From: Phytoseiulus persimilis
Taxonomy: Eukaryota > Arthropoda > Arachnida > Mesostigmata > Phytoseiidae
NCBI GenBank assembly: GCA_037576195.1
Contig: CM075103.1
Span: forward strand, 27,674,723-27,738,722
Direction of reading: 5' to 3'
Length of the DNA stretch: 64,000 bases
The position numbers and the translations under genes are program-made. The notes beneath the pieces were generated by a model. The model was not told the origin of the DNA, did no database searches, and saw only the letters and a list, made by a program, of their open reading frames with translations. Positions 53,395-64,000 of this stretch are shown here, in pieces (position 1 is the stretch's first letter; each line of letters starts with the position of its first letter).

Positions 53395-54045
53395 AGCCCG
53401 ACTGCCGCCGCCGAGGGTGCCCTAAGAGTCGGATCTATTCGACGGAAACGATTCGCAGCAGAAGTCCCACGACGTCTGACTGCCGCGGCGGCTCCAGCTG
53501 ATGCTCTCCGATCCTCGCTACACTGGAGAGGGCTAGCCCCAGCAGAACACGAGAACCTCCGCAAACAGTAAACAAACTCCTCCGCATCAACAACGTCGCG
53601 ATCAGCTCACATTTTTGGTCGCTTACATTTATCAACTCGAACGTCACAGCGAGGAAACATCGCCGAAGAGACATGCGTGAGTAGACGTTCTGTGAATCAA
53701 TCATTTCAGTGTCGTTCAGCGCTGCGTTGGAATCAGCTGAGTGAGATCGTGGTCCAAGCAATCTCTGACTACTGACTTTCCAGCTCGACCCGCCCCCAAA
53801 GACACCGAGAAATGTTCGGATAGCCCTGACCGAAAGAAAGGAAAGCTCAAAGTGCCAAGGTAGAGTTTATGATAAGGATATTTTCCGTTGAACATTTTGG
53901 GTGCAGGATCACGGGGAAAGTCAGTTTCTGAGGGTTCGAGCCTCCCTCTCTCCCGCTGGTCACGTGACGTCCTGGCAGGGTGAGCTTCGAGCCCTTCGAC
54001 GAGCTCGCGAGTAATCTCTAGAAGCTCGGGTGCAGCAGCGCAGCA
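53395..54045 (+). promoter_or_regulatory. Promoter and 5' untranslated region of glutamine synthetase
   Basis: This stretch is the intact counterpart of the upstream block kept in the degraded copy (48489-48830), so it was part of the duplicated unit. It contains CACGTGACGTC at 53961-53971, an overlapping E-box (CACGTG) and CRE-half (TGACGTC). ATCTCTAG before 54021 could be a splice acceptor of an untranslated exon. No TATA box is evident. Confidence 0.5.
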
Positions 54046-55194
54046 ATGAACGCCTTCGCGAAAGTTTTACCTTCGGTTGCAACTCGCACCCTGGTTCGGT
54101 ACAGCCATGGGAGCACATCACGTCTTACGACTTTCAACTATCTGAAGCGGCTTCCGCAACCGAGCGACAAGTGCATCGCGACTTACGTTTGGATCGACGG
54201 AACAGGCGAACAGCTGAGGAACAAAGCTCGGACTCTGAATTTCATCCCGAGCCGTATTGAGCAGCTGCCTGAATGGAATTACGACGGCTCGTCGACTTAC
54301 CAGGCTCGAGGCGGGAACTCGGACACCTACATGCGACCTGTGGCTATGTACGAGGACCCGTTCCTGCCGGAGGGTCAGAACAAACTCGTTTTGTGCGACA
54401 CTTACCTCCCCGATGGGAATCCGACCCCGACCAACCACCGGAACAGTTGCGCTGAAGCCATGGAGAAGATTCGCGACCAGGACCCGTGGTTTGGCATCGA
54501 GCAAGAATATACGTTCCTGGATTTGAATGGTAGGCCTTACGGCTGGCCCACCGCAGGGTTCCCTGCTCCACAGGGTCCTTACTATTGCGGGGTCGGCTAC
54601 GGCAAAGTTACCGGACGAGACGTTGTGGATGTTCATTACCGTGCCTGTCTGTTTTCCGGGATCAGCATATCGGGCACTAATGCTGAAGTGATGCTGTCGC
54701 AGTGGGAGTATCAAGTCACTTCGAAAGGAGTGGCGGCTGCTGACGAGCTCTGGATGTCTCGGTTTCTCCTGCAGAGAGTCGCTGAAGACTACGGCATCGT
54801 GGTGACATTCGACCCCAAACCGATGACTGGTGACTGGAACGGCGCTGGAGGCCACGTCAACTTCTCGACCGAAGCCATGCGGGCCGACGGGGGTATGGCG
54901 GTTATCGAGAAGGCGATTCAAAAGCTTTCGAAGAGACACAAGACCCACATTACGAACTACGATCCGAAGAAAGGAAAAGACAACGAACGGCGCCTCACAG
55001 GAGCGCACGAAACTTCTTCGATCCACGAGTTCTCATCGGGGGTTGCAAACCGAGGATGCTCCATCAGGATCCCGCGCGCTTGCGCTGACGCGGGAAAAGG
55101 CTACCTGGAAGACCGCCGACCCGCATCGAACATGGATCCGTACGTCGTCACGGATCTCCTGGTCCGAACCTGCCTTTTGGATGAAACGGATTAG
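54046..55194 (+). CDS. Gs: Glutamine synthetase with probable mitochondrial targeting peptide
   Basis: ATP-dependent ligase making glutamine from glutamate and ammonia; eukaryotic type II decamer family. One exon, 382 residues. The first ~25 residues ([20 protein letters not shown]) are basic and lack acidic residues, like a mitochondrial presequence, as in fly Gs1. The remaining ~355 residues match cytosolic-type enzymes in length. Motifs: WNYDGSST (beta-grasp signature, about residue 79), [11 protein letters not shown] (catalytic glutamates), [17 protein letters not shown] (ATP-binding signature), [13 protein letters not shown] and [10 protein letters not shown] (substrate arginines), ending [15 protein letters not shown]. 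All expected blocks are present, so it should be active. It has no introns although its neighbours have several. A degraded copy lies about 4 kb upstream. Confidence 0.97.
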   Translation: MNAFAKVLPSVATRTLVRYSHGSTSRLTTFNYLKRLPQPSDKCIATYVWIDGTGEQLRNKARTLNFIPSRIEQLPEWNYDGSSTYQARGGNSDTYMRPVAMYEDPFLPEGQNKLVLCDTYLPDGNPTPTNHRNSCAEAMEKIRDQDPWFGIEQEYTFLDLNGRPYGWPTAGFPAPQGPYYCGVGYGKVTGRDVVDVHYRACLFSGISISGTNAEVMLSQWEYQVTSKGVAAADELWMSRFLLQRVAEDYGIVVTFDPKPMTGDWNGAGGHVNFSTEAMRADGGMAVIEKAIQKLSKRHKTHITNYDPKKGKDNERRLTGAHETSSIHEFSSGVANRGCSIRIPRACADAGKGYLEDRRPASNMDPYVVTDLLVRTCLLDETD

Positions 55195-56361
55195 GCGGCT
55201 CGAGTCTGATCCGCTCTCGAGGACAAGGGAGGAGAGCTTAGAGTGTCTGAACGAGAACTCGGGAGCTCTTACCAAAGGACGAGAGGAACAAAACATCAAC
55301 AACAAGATCATGAACTAGCAAGGGGGAGAAGCTTGAGCGCTTCCAAATGAACCGATGTCTTTCCACCGTGTCTTATCGTGCCTGTAGTGCTATAGACATC
55401 GCTCGCTGCTTCGGATACTCGATGCTGATACTTGCTCGAATCTTCAAGTTTCCGATGGGGCAAGACCGTGTGATTTCAGTTGGAACTTCAGACTTCGGTT
55501 GACATGTGCTGCATGCTCACTCTTATGCTTGTTTACCTCGATGTATTGAATGGTGCAAAGAACGACTCATACTCAGAACATACTGACTAAGCAATGAATA
55601 GCAACCAGACGTGCAGGTCATATGACAGCTTTTTTTTTTATGTTCCACGAGACCGATTTCCGAAGCCTCTGTGATGACCCCAGCAGCTTTTCAATTGCGA
55701 GCGTGTCACAAGATATTTGAGGACTCGCGAGTTTGGAGTGGACGTCTGATTACCTGATTTTCAAACAATACTGTCTACATTGTAACGTATACCATATCCG
55801 TCTGAATCCAGATGTGATACTCACTATATGCAGTGCGTTCATATATATCACTGACGGCTTAGAACTTGTCAGCAATGCTCCGTGATAAACTCGTATTCCA
55901 ACGGAACATTCAGTGACAGTTCGATATTTACTCATTGTAAATAAATGGATCAAAATAGTCGATACAAAATAAGCTCGGATGAATTCTTCATGTGGCCGTC
56001 CCAAGTTGTTCCAGACGTTTCCTTAGAATCAGAGCACCGTTGTCGTTCTCCTCCGAGCTCCGGTCGTCCCTCTTCCAATAAAATGGTTCCGAGAACCGAG
56101 TACAACCAGCCGTGTTGACGATAGAATCGAAAGTCCGGTCCTCGTTTCGGTCGGACGGCGAATTTCTCGCTATTCGTTATAAACACCTGTACCAGTTCGA
56201 ATGAAAGGGTCGCTCGGCTTCTCTCGATAGGAGAGCTATGTGGGTAAGAGGGACTGTTGAACTCGGCTTTGCGAACTGCCCTCTACCCACCGCTACGTTG
56301 TTGAAGATCTTCCGATTGAGCCCACATTTTTCTCTCATCTACGCTCCCTTAATAATTTCGA
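55195..56361. other. Glutamine synthetase 3' flank and spacer to SPT3
   Basis: The first ~300 bases include 3' untranslated sequence that also survives in the degraded copy. A run of T lies near 55630. On the minus strand a frame from about 56186 to 55950 is open and reads GPDFRFYRQHGWLYSV; no family was recognised. TATAAA near 56179 on the plus strand might serve the SPT3 gene. Confidence 0.4.
55940..55945 (+). terminator. Possible polyadenylation signal downstream of glutamine synthetase
   Basis: AATAAA about 745 bases after the stop codon. It is the first clear plus-strand hexamer I noticed after the gene, but the distance is long, and it lies in an AT-rich stretch where chance is likely. 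Confidence 0.3.
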
Positions 56362-58127
56362 ATGCATCCTCTCTGGGCCGCGTTCTTCGAGAACTATCTC
56401 CCATCCATTCCCACACGAATAACTCATTGGAAACTTTTTTTCCGACCCAACAGGAATCGAAATGGGGATGTCCATAACCCAGCTTCGAAGTTGTTACAAC
56501 GAATCCGGAAACAGCCCCGTAGCTCTCCAACGATATCCGCATCTTTGAGCAGTCTTTTGAAGTCCTCAAATCCCCCATCGAGGAAAACAGCTAGAAAACG
56601 CGCAGAGGATGCTCAGAGCAGCATTCTGAATTACATCAAATGTATCATGTACACTTTTGGCGATGTCCAGGAGCCTCTAGAGTCGGCTGCGCTCGGGATT
56701 TCAGAAGCGCTCCACGCTCAGATAGAGCTAGCCCACAGGTAAGACGACTCTTCAAAGATCGCCGGAAGACAGGGAGGCTTCACTTGAAGTCAGGTCTTCC
56801 CCATGATACCGTACTGTTTTTTCACCTGGATTCGTGAGCGATATGGATAATTCATGATATTTATTCGAAGTGATTATCATATTACAGATCTGCAGCTTCT
56901 GCTCGAGCTCTTCGGGACTCCGGAGATACACAAATTCAAGTTGTGGACGTAGCGGTGGCATACCGTCACAACTTTCCTTTGTTGCACCGCGTGTACAAGT
57001 GAGTTCAATGTCCGCAACGTCCGAGAATCGAAGATCGGGGAAGGTGGACATCCCGATGGGTTTTCCTGCTTCCCGTCGAGAGAACAAAGGGGAACTTCTC
57101 GGAGCTCCTGCGATCACTCAAGTGTTCTCTTTGGGCGTGCCGGGTACCGGAGCATCCGCATTTCTGATTCTTCCGTTTCCCCCTTCGAAAAATCACTCCT
57201 CTTGGAGCACGAGTCGGAGGACGAGCTGAGTCTCAGGCATGATACGAGCATTCAATCGATTCCAGGAGACTTCTCAATCGGTCAGAGGCGAGACGAGCCG
57301 CAAGAGATATTACTCAGCCCGAAATCGTCGACAAGGTCTTGAGGGAGCTCAAGCTCGCGATCGAGCAGCTCCACAAAGATGAACTGGAAAGAGTCTCGGC
57401 GCCGCTATACATGGATCCTCTGTATCTGGTGGGTCGATGACTCGCAGCTCGTCGAGCACGAAAGGAAATACGCTAATCTCGCTCGTATTTGTTGAGACCA
57501 GCTTTCGCTGAATGAGTTTCGCTTGCAGAGTCGGCTCGTCAAGATGGATCAACAAACTCAAAAAATGGACCAGAGAGAATATCTGTATTTCCATAGGGCT
57601 CGCTCGACTTCATTTACCTCGTCTGCGACCGCCAAACGAGTTTTCCAAGAGTGGATGACGGGGCACGGCTTGTCAAACCTGAGTTCGTCTGCGGTCGAGC
57701 TCTTGTCTACAATCGCATACGAAACTGTTGCCAGAATCACCGAGGTGGCCACACAAATCCGCGGAACGGAGGGAAGGGTGGGTGTCACGATCAGGATAGC
57801 TTTGTGTTCGCTCGTAACGACGCTATTCGAGATCCTCAATCGTTATCTCATATCGCCCCATGAAATTTGATGACCATTCGTTCGGTCAGTTGATTAGGCT
57901 TTCCTCCTCAGGTACCGCCAAAGTTCTGCAAACCGAAATTCCACAATCCCCTTCTCTATGAAGGAGACGTGGCCGTGCAAGAGCTCATTCCACAGAGTCA
58001 TCTGAGGCGATACAGCCAATACGGTTTGGAACGAGAGGATGTTCAAAGAGCGGTCGAGAAACTCATCGAGGAATCAGCTCACGGAACTCACGGAAGCGAG
58101 GGAACGAAAGAAGTTCGGCTGTTCTGA
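56362..58127 (+). CDS. Spt3: SPT3 / SUPT3H-like SAGA subunit (five exons)
   Basis: Histone-fold subunit of the SAGA coactivator that helps TBP recruitment. Coding exons: 56362(?)-56738, 56888-56998, 57266-57428, 57529-57777, 57912-58127; phases agree and give about 371 residues. The first fold has YTFGDVQEPLESAALG, matching the MMxxFGDxxxPLxETA pattern of SPT3, and continues across exon 2 (QIQVVDVAVAYRHNFPLL, in place of RVISAEDLLFLMRKD). Exon 4 starts with a basic segment like the conserved QxRIMDxAQYxEF part. It then has IAYETVARITEVATQIRG, the counterpart of LAYETVAQLVDLALLVRQD. Exon 5 carries a LIPQSHLRRYSQYGLERED block of the second fold. The N-terminal start is uncertain: ATG 56362 is the first in frame, but a splice acceptor at 56452 might begin a coding exon instead. 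The sequence is diverged, yet motif order fits. Confidence 0.78.
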
Positions 58128-59350
58128 GAACTCAATTCTCATCTGTGTATCGAAATCCTCGGGACACCTGGCAACCATTTCACATCAGAGATCCCGATCT
58201 CGTAATCGTTTGCATTCGCTGTCCAAAATGACATTCATCACTGATAGGAGCTCAAACTCCTCGGAAGCTTGTTCATATCGACTGTACTGTGTACTGAAGA
58301 CAGAGCATACTGTGTATAGAAGACAGAGCCGAAATAAGAAACGAGTCGTGTCAAACTATGGGTTCGTTTCATCTCTAGATTCTTTTATTCTCCTCAAGTC
58401 ATATATTTACACAACATCAAAGGGACGGACGGATGATTCATCCTACAGAGGATGTTCGAACTACTAGTGAGTCAGTGAGTCCTTTCCCTTCGTACGCTCG
58501 CTGATTTTGTCCGACGCCTCTCCCAGGAACGTCGTCGAAGCTTTCCATCAATTACCCTTTTCCTCTTTCATAAAAATACCACATTACTCCAAGCACCAAT
58601 ATATTCATTTGACTAGAGATGTTCGGCCGTTAAGAAGCAAGGAAGAGTTCACCACGAGCTCGAGTTCGAGAGCCCCGTTGTGAATTCTCAGCTCGAGGGG
58701 TGGTAATTTTCGCGAGCGAACTCTCCAAGGCTTGGCATCTCCTCGTTGCACACATACAAGTGCAGGGTTTAATCATCACAGAAAATCTGGACGAAGGTTC
58801 TTCGCCTTAGAAGCACCTCCGCCCGCTTTGGGTGCTCGTGTCGGTGATTTCGAAGGATCTGACTTGCTCCTCCACCCGATGTATCTTCGCTAAAGTCTCT
58901 CCTAACGTCCCCGTTCAGTGCTGCTATAAAACTAAAGGTTCGTGTTCCCGTGTTATGAACAATCGTTGATCAGGCAAACCCTCTCGATTCTATTTCGTTA
59001 CGATGGCTACCTGGCAGACTCTTCTTCCCCTTCCAAACGGTTTCCGCTCCGTCCCTGTCGAGGATCGCGAGCGAAGTCTCGTTAGTTTCTATTCTAGTGA
59101 CTATGGCACCTAGGGGTGTTGGATAGGGAACACGGTGGTATAAGACATTGCACGACAGACTTCACGACTCGCTGAATTTCGGAATTCGAGCGAGACCAAG
59201 CTGGCCAGTGGTTGAAACGTTCGGGGCCTCCGTTCCGAAGGAAGCTCGGGGGGAAGGAAGCCCAAAGACTCCCCAATACTATCATGGAGTGACGAACAAT
59301 CTCGAACAACGTTTGAAGCTATGGGTGAACGACGGAGAGGACTCGGATCC
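58128..59350. other. Convergent 3' spacer between SPT3 and TBC1D23
   Basis: Both genes end into this interval. A direct repeat GTACTGAAGACAGAGC / GTATAGAAGACAGAGC lies near 58290-58330. TTTATT near 58383, which is AATAAA on the minus strand, may end TBC1D23 transcripts. No exon motif recognised. Confidence 0.45.
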
Positions 59351-62349
59351 CTATTTGCTGTTCTCGATTTCATCGATTAAATTCATAACCTGTGTCTTGA
59401 CAAGCTTGATAGCATCCGAGGCCCGCGGTATGAACAAAACATCGCTGCCGGTGATTTGGAATGTCTTTCCGCCATCGTCGCTATCGGAGGGACAATATCC
59501 ATATTTGAACGTTATCAACTCAGGATGACTCTTCTTTGAGGTGATCTTGACGATCGAAACCAGAGGTCGGCGCGCGACAATGTGCGCGTAGTTCTTCTTC
59601 GAGGAGAGCTCGCGTAGAACGAACAGATGGGTTCTTGTCACGATCAAGTGACAGTTGGGGCAGAGGGTTTTCGAGCCCGGCTTCAGCTCTTCGCACTCGT
59701 AGTGAGCCAAGACTTCGGGTCTGTTGCGCCACGTGTCAACGCACACCTCCTCTTGTCCTACCGCAGGATCACCAATGTTGCCGTCATCTGCCGAGAGAGA
59801 GAACTGAGTTTGAGCTCCTCGCGCAGAGAGTCCGGCGCGGAGCCTGGAGGGATTCGAATGCACGGCTGGAAACTCACCAAAGAAGTCGTCATCGTCGATA
59901 GACGTTGCCGTGAACATCGAGTCAGCCGCTCGATAGCGTTTGCCTAATTTATCCCCGCTGGAAACGTGTCTGTCTGGGTTGATGGGTCCACCGTTCGATG
60001 ACGGACTGGTCTTCATCAGCCCCTGGAAACGGAACCAGTCAGTCGAGGTTCATCGTTTGGCGGATCCGAGCCCTCGCGGCCCGAGCTCCCCGAAGACATC
60101 CGGGTCGAGCCGAGCCAGGGACTCACCTTCAGGTCCTCTTTCCAGTCTTGCGCGGACGTTTTCAACTTTCCGAGCAGCCCGGTGTTGCTCTTGAGTCTCG
60201 AGAAGAACGAAGTGCTCTCACGACACTCCTCCGAGTCGCTGGTGACGGTCGACGCGTTCTGGACGCACACTATGCACTGCTGAGGATTGTGGTCGATGAG
60301 GTGCTCCTCGAGCGTCGACTCTTCACTGATGAGGTCGTGGAGGGCGGCGTAGCCCCCCTTCACCGCTGATATGTACGTGACTTGATTTTTGAGGAACGAA
60401 GCGATCACCATGTTCACGTACTGGTCTTCTTCCTCTCTCCCGCTGCCCATGAAACAGATGTGTTCTCCGGCCACTCCCGCTTCGACCATGTGCTTCTGGG
60501 CCGCGAACAGACCCTGAACGGCGACGGTGTAAGTGGCTGGTTCTGTGAGCATCTGTGGATCGGAAATCGCACATTGGAACGAGAGTCACGCGCGGAAGCG
60601 CTAAGCCGATTCGTGCCCAGCGCCTCGCGTTCATTCGGCGTCAAATCACATTCGGCTCTGAGCCGGAAGCTTCGGGCGACGTTGGCCCATACTCACGAGG
60701 CTCGCGTCCAGGTGGAAGGCCGTCCTCAAGCGTCCCGCGTTGTACTGCTCCGCGGGGCGGCAGTCGACGACGAAATACTTCACGAGGGACCGGTACGGCA
60801 GCGTCATACGCTGCGTTTCCGTGAGCAGCAGATCGGATGGGGGAATTGGCAAGCACAGCACTTGAGCAAGACTCGCCGACGTCGTTTCGTCCTCCGTAGG
60901 ACCCTGACCCGGCTCCGGATTTACGTTCGAATGCGAACGAATCCCGAACAGAGCGTACCGGAACGTGGCGTAGATCGACGGCGGCGTCTTAGTCGAGTAG
61001 AAGTGGGCCAGTTGACAGAAATCCTCAACGTCGTCCGCGTTGAGGCCGCAGGGTGCGCATGATATCGATTCGATGATTTTCTCCCGCGAGTCACCTTTCG
61101 AAGGCAATATTTGATCTCTGCAACGGGATCAGAACCGAAATGAAAATTTCGTCCACTCGAAAAGTCGAATTTCGCCCATCCCTCCCGCGGAAGAGAAGGG
61201 AAATGGTTTAGGACTCACCGCAGGTTGACGAGGAGGACGAGGGCCAGATAAAACGACAGGAACGGATCACAGATTTGCAGGTAGACGTCCCAGATCGCCT
61301 GAGTCACAGCCAGGTCGCAGCATTCGCTGAACACGGTCGCGAGCCACTTGTTGCAATAGCGCTCTGGGGAGACTTTTTTACTCTCCAGAAACGAGCAGAT
61401 TTCCGGATCGTGGTACTGGAGGAGCAGTCGCATCAAATGGAATGCCGCGCTGCCGAAAGGCATGTCCCCGCTCTTGAAACAGCTCCTGAAATCGAGAACT
61501 CGGTTATTCTCTGATCCGCCGACACTACCTCAGATGGACGACCCCAACCCGCGAAGAATTTCGGACTCAATGAGAAGTTCACGGGAGTCAGTATGCGTGG
61601 ATATCAACACTGCAGGGAACCACATGATGGTTGATGGCAGCTGCATCTGAATAATATCGAATTCGTATGAATTCCTGAAATTTCTGACTTTGGAACCGTT
61701 TCTCAAACGGGCGTGTTCGGATATTTGTCAGACGAAATGACGAGCGACAACACAGATACAGGACAGCCTTATGAAAGCAGACAGAAATCGGCGGAGACGC
61801 CCTTCGGCCCAGTATGTGGGCATGAGGCCAGTCAGCGAGTCAAATAAAACGGTTGAAAATATTGCGCGCCCGAATCCGCGCACGCAACGCTGTTACGACA
61901 CCACTCAAGATGGACACCCAGAAGCGAACAAAGCGAACGGTTACAAGCGGCTATTGATTAAAACCGCCGCGAGAGATGTACAAATATTTACGAGAGATAA
62001 CAGAACGCACGAAATCAACTGAGATTGACAGCAATAAAGAATCAAGGCCGTTCAGATGATTAGAGAAGCAATGAGCTATAGTGGCAAACCAGTAATGAAT
62101 GGCCTTGATTGTACCTAGTGCAATGTTCTTGGAAGGAGCCTTACCTGGGCACGAAACGATGAACCATGTTGTGGAAAGCGGCGTAGAGATCTTCTTTGTC
62201 GAGCCGCAGGGCCACGAGGGGTTCCAGTATGGCCATCCATCCGTTGTCAGTTTCGTATCGGAGTTGGCTCTGTTTCACGAAACGGGTGACCACCGATTCC
62301 AGATCACACAGAACAGACAGCTTTTCAGCGCCTTCGTTTCCGAGTTTTT
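59351..62349 (-). CDS. TBC1D23: TBC1D23, vesicle tethering adaptor (5' end missing)
   Basis: Trans-Golgi protein that links golgin-captured endosomal vesicles to the WASH complex. Exons on the minus strand: 62349-62145, 61485-61219, 61117-60697, 60552-60127, 60022-59351; phases agree, 663 codons visible. Order: second half of the TBC domain (VTQAIWDVYLQICDPF), then a rhodanese-like domain (VVDCRPAEQYNAGRL and CFMGSGREEED, where the usual catalytic cysteine loop is replaced, as in human). Next come a linker with DRHVSSGDKLGKRYR, which is nearly identical to human, and the C-terminal PH-like domain with ITSKKSHPELITFKYGY. The exon at 62349 begins in phase 2 with KLGNEGAEKLSVLCDLES, so at least one upstream exon with about 90 residues of TBC domain is missing. 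I could not find it up to 64000. Confidence 0.92.
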
Positions 62350-64000
62350 CTGTGGACGTTGCGGTTCGCCTCAGTTTTCAAATTTACTTTCCCGTTCTCG
62401 GTCGAACACCATGATGCGAGGAGTCGTTTGAATCGGATATGTCCGCATTGTAGTTTCAAAACCCCGTTCTGAGTGCTAGGATAAACATCCTCTCTGACTT
62501 CAGTGTCTCGATCCAGAGCTGCTGCTGCTGCTCCTCAACTTGATCTCGATATCCTGAGGTTTGACAGAAAGCTGCCGCACTCTCCGTTCGAGAGGAAAGC
62601 GAAGAGGAGTGAGACAACGAGTCGCTGGAGGAGTCAGGAAGACAGTGAAGTCTCACAGCCAAGGGGAACAGATACATCGGCGACAAGAGCGACTGGAAAA
62701 CGTTGTTGAACATAATGATAAACGTTGTCCCGGAACGTGCGCCGACATATACTTTCGACGAGGGTTTCTGTCCCACGTGACGCCGACAGTACCGATGTCA
62801 CCGCTACTTCGATGTCGGCGTTTTGCTTGGAATTCGGAAGGTCTCGCTTCTCAAATCAGCAAGGTCGAACAAAGCCTGCGAGCCGCGCAGCCGATTCCGT
62901 CCCGTTCCTTCGGACAGCTTCCTTCCAAAAGCAGCGGGACAACCAAATCAGGAATTCAGGCGGCCTTGGAATCGAACGAACAAGTCTCGATTTTCCCGTC
63001 ATGGAACTTTATCGAATTCCTCTCTTGAAACCTGATCCGCCGCAGTGATGTTTCGAATCCGGTAGAAGGGTTCCAAGCGGATGGGAAACGGGCGCAGCTC
63101 GGAAGCCCGTCTCAGTTCGGCCGGAGCCTCTTGCAACCTCAAAGAGTCGCAGCTCACAACGATCAAGCGTGGGGATAAGACTGAAGAGAACGGTCCTCGG
63201 AACGTTCCGGATTAAGTCCGATTCTCGGACGAAAAAATTTGCAAACGTATCCATCGAGAACTTGACAGATCAGCTCATCAAATCCGGGAGCCGGCGACCT
63301 TTGAAAAAACGCCTCTCGAATTCCGTTTGATGGGGAGATTCTGCTCCGGTGTCTATTTTCCATTTCAGATCCAATTCCGAAACTGGAGCCTAATCAAACG
63401 CGCGAGGACTCGATCAATGTCGCTGCTTTTCGGGAACGGAACGAACGTCAAGAGGGCATCCGGATTGACGCTCGCTACGGCGGGTAGATCGCGGGAGAAT
63501 GCACGAGTGCGGCGTCGAGGACGCGCTTCCTTGATTTCCAATTACCAGCGTTTTGAGGCAAGATGTTCTCCCCGGTCGATTCAGAAGCAGACACGAACCG
63601 AGTGGTTTTACCGCCGTTGTTGCTGTTCCCGATGGTATTCGATTCGTTTCGGGAGATTTGCGGAAAATCTTCCGGACGCACAGGTCTTTCAAAGCACTCA
63701 ATAGACAAACGGCGCCATCGGGATCGCGTCCCGCCCCAACTTCTCTTCAACGACGTTGCCGTTCGCTGCTATATACTAGCACGCGATTCAAGTTGGCAGC
63801 GATATCGTTCACAATTCATTCATTGAAGTTAGCCAACCGCGCGGTCGAGCACTCATAATTGGCCACGTTGCTGGTGAGTGAGGTAAGCGATTTTGTGTCC
63901 AGAAGGCACCGTTGGACGTAATGAGTGAGGCAGTCGCTCACTGCCACACGACCATCCCCAACCGATTGACTCTGACAGCTCCGAGCGGGCGCGCCCTCAA
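62350..64000. other. Upstream of the TBC1D23 exons, first exon not identified
   Basis: This should include intron and perhaps the first coding exon of TBC1D23, but no minus-strand segment matching the TBC N-terminus (LRxxVWxxxL...LPEQ) was recognised. A CAG/CTG triplet run lies near 62520-62535. The last 150 bases are GTGAG-rich. No other gene recognised. Confidence 0.4.

Noticed and set aside
54118-55026. 302-codon minus-strand frame
   Set aside because: Antisense shadow of the glutamine synthetase coding sequence.

Overview
The window is nuclear DNA of an animal. Genes are split by many short introns with GT..AG borders, AATAAA signals follow several genes, and the recognisable proteins are animal regulators (extradenticle/PBX, SIN1, CDC7, SPT3, TBC1D23). 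The protein sequences, the compact introns, the near-balanced base composition and a Reeler 'defense protein' point to an arthropod. A mesostigmatid (phytoseiid-type) mite is my best guess, but that is inference from gene style and not shown by any marker here.

Layout. 1-5.65 kb: the 5' end of extradenticle (exd) on the minus strand; two coding exons are inside and the rest lies beyond the left edge. 5.65-19.16 kb: a long stretch with no recognised coding exon, holding the probable exd promoter and simple repeats. 19.16-26.06 kb: a complete seven-exon SIN1/MAPKAP1 gene (TORC2 subunit), plus strand. 26.1-36.1 kb: a repeat-rich interval with a double hairpin, an element with long inverted arms, an AT-rich orphan frame and a decayed BEL/Pao retroelement on the minus strand. 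36.1-37.5 kb: a C2H2 zinc-finger gene with its coding sequence in one exon. 39.1-41.9 kb: a small secreted Reeler-domain protein in three exons. 43.3-44.0 kb: a non-autonomous hAT-like transposon with inverted ends and an 8-bp target duplication. 44.8-47.7 kb: a complete CDC7 kinase (minus, seven exons). 48.5-50.5 kb: a decayed duplicate of the glutamine synthetase locus, including its flanks. 54.0-55.2 kb: the intact intronless glutamine synthetase gene. 56.4-58.1 kb: an SPT3/SUPT3H-like SAGA subunit (five exons, plus). 59.35-62.35 kb: TBC1D23 (minus), lacking its first exon(s) in this window.

The genes are independent housekeeping or developmental loci and do not form a pathway cluster. SIN1 acts in TORC2 signalling, CDC7 in replication origin firing, SPT3 in transcription coactivation, TBC1D23 in endosome-to-Golgi vesicle capture, glutamine synthetase in ammonia assimilation, exd as a Hox cofactor and the Reeler protein probably in immunity. 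The history of the window is written mainly in its mobile DNA and in the glutamine synthetase duplication, where one copy kept function and the other lost about 500 bp of coding sequence.

Exon borders were set by hand from splice sites, reading phase and remembered family sequences; no alignment or transcript data were available.
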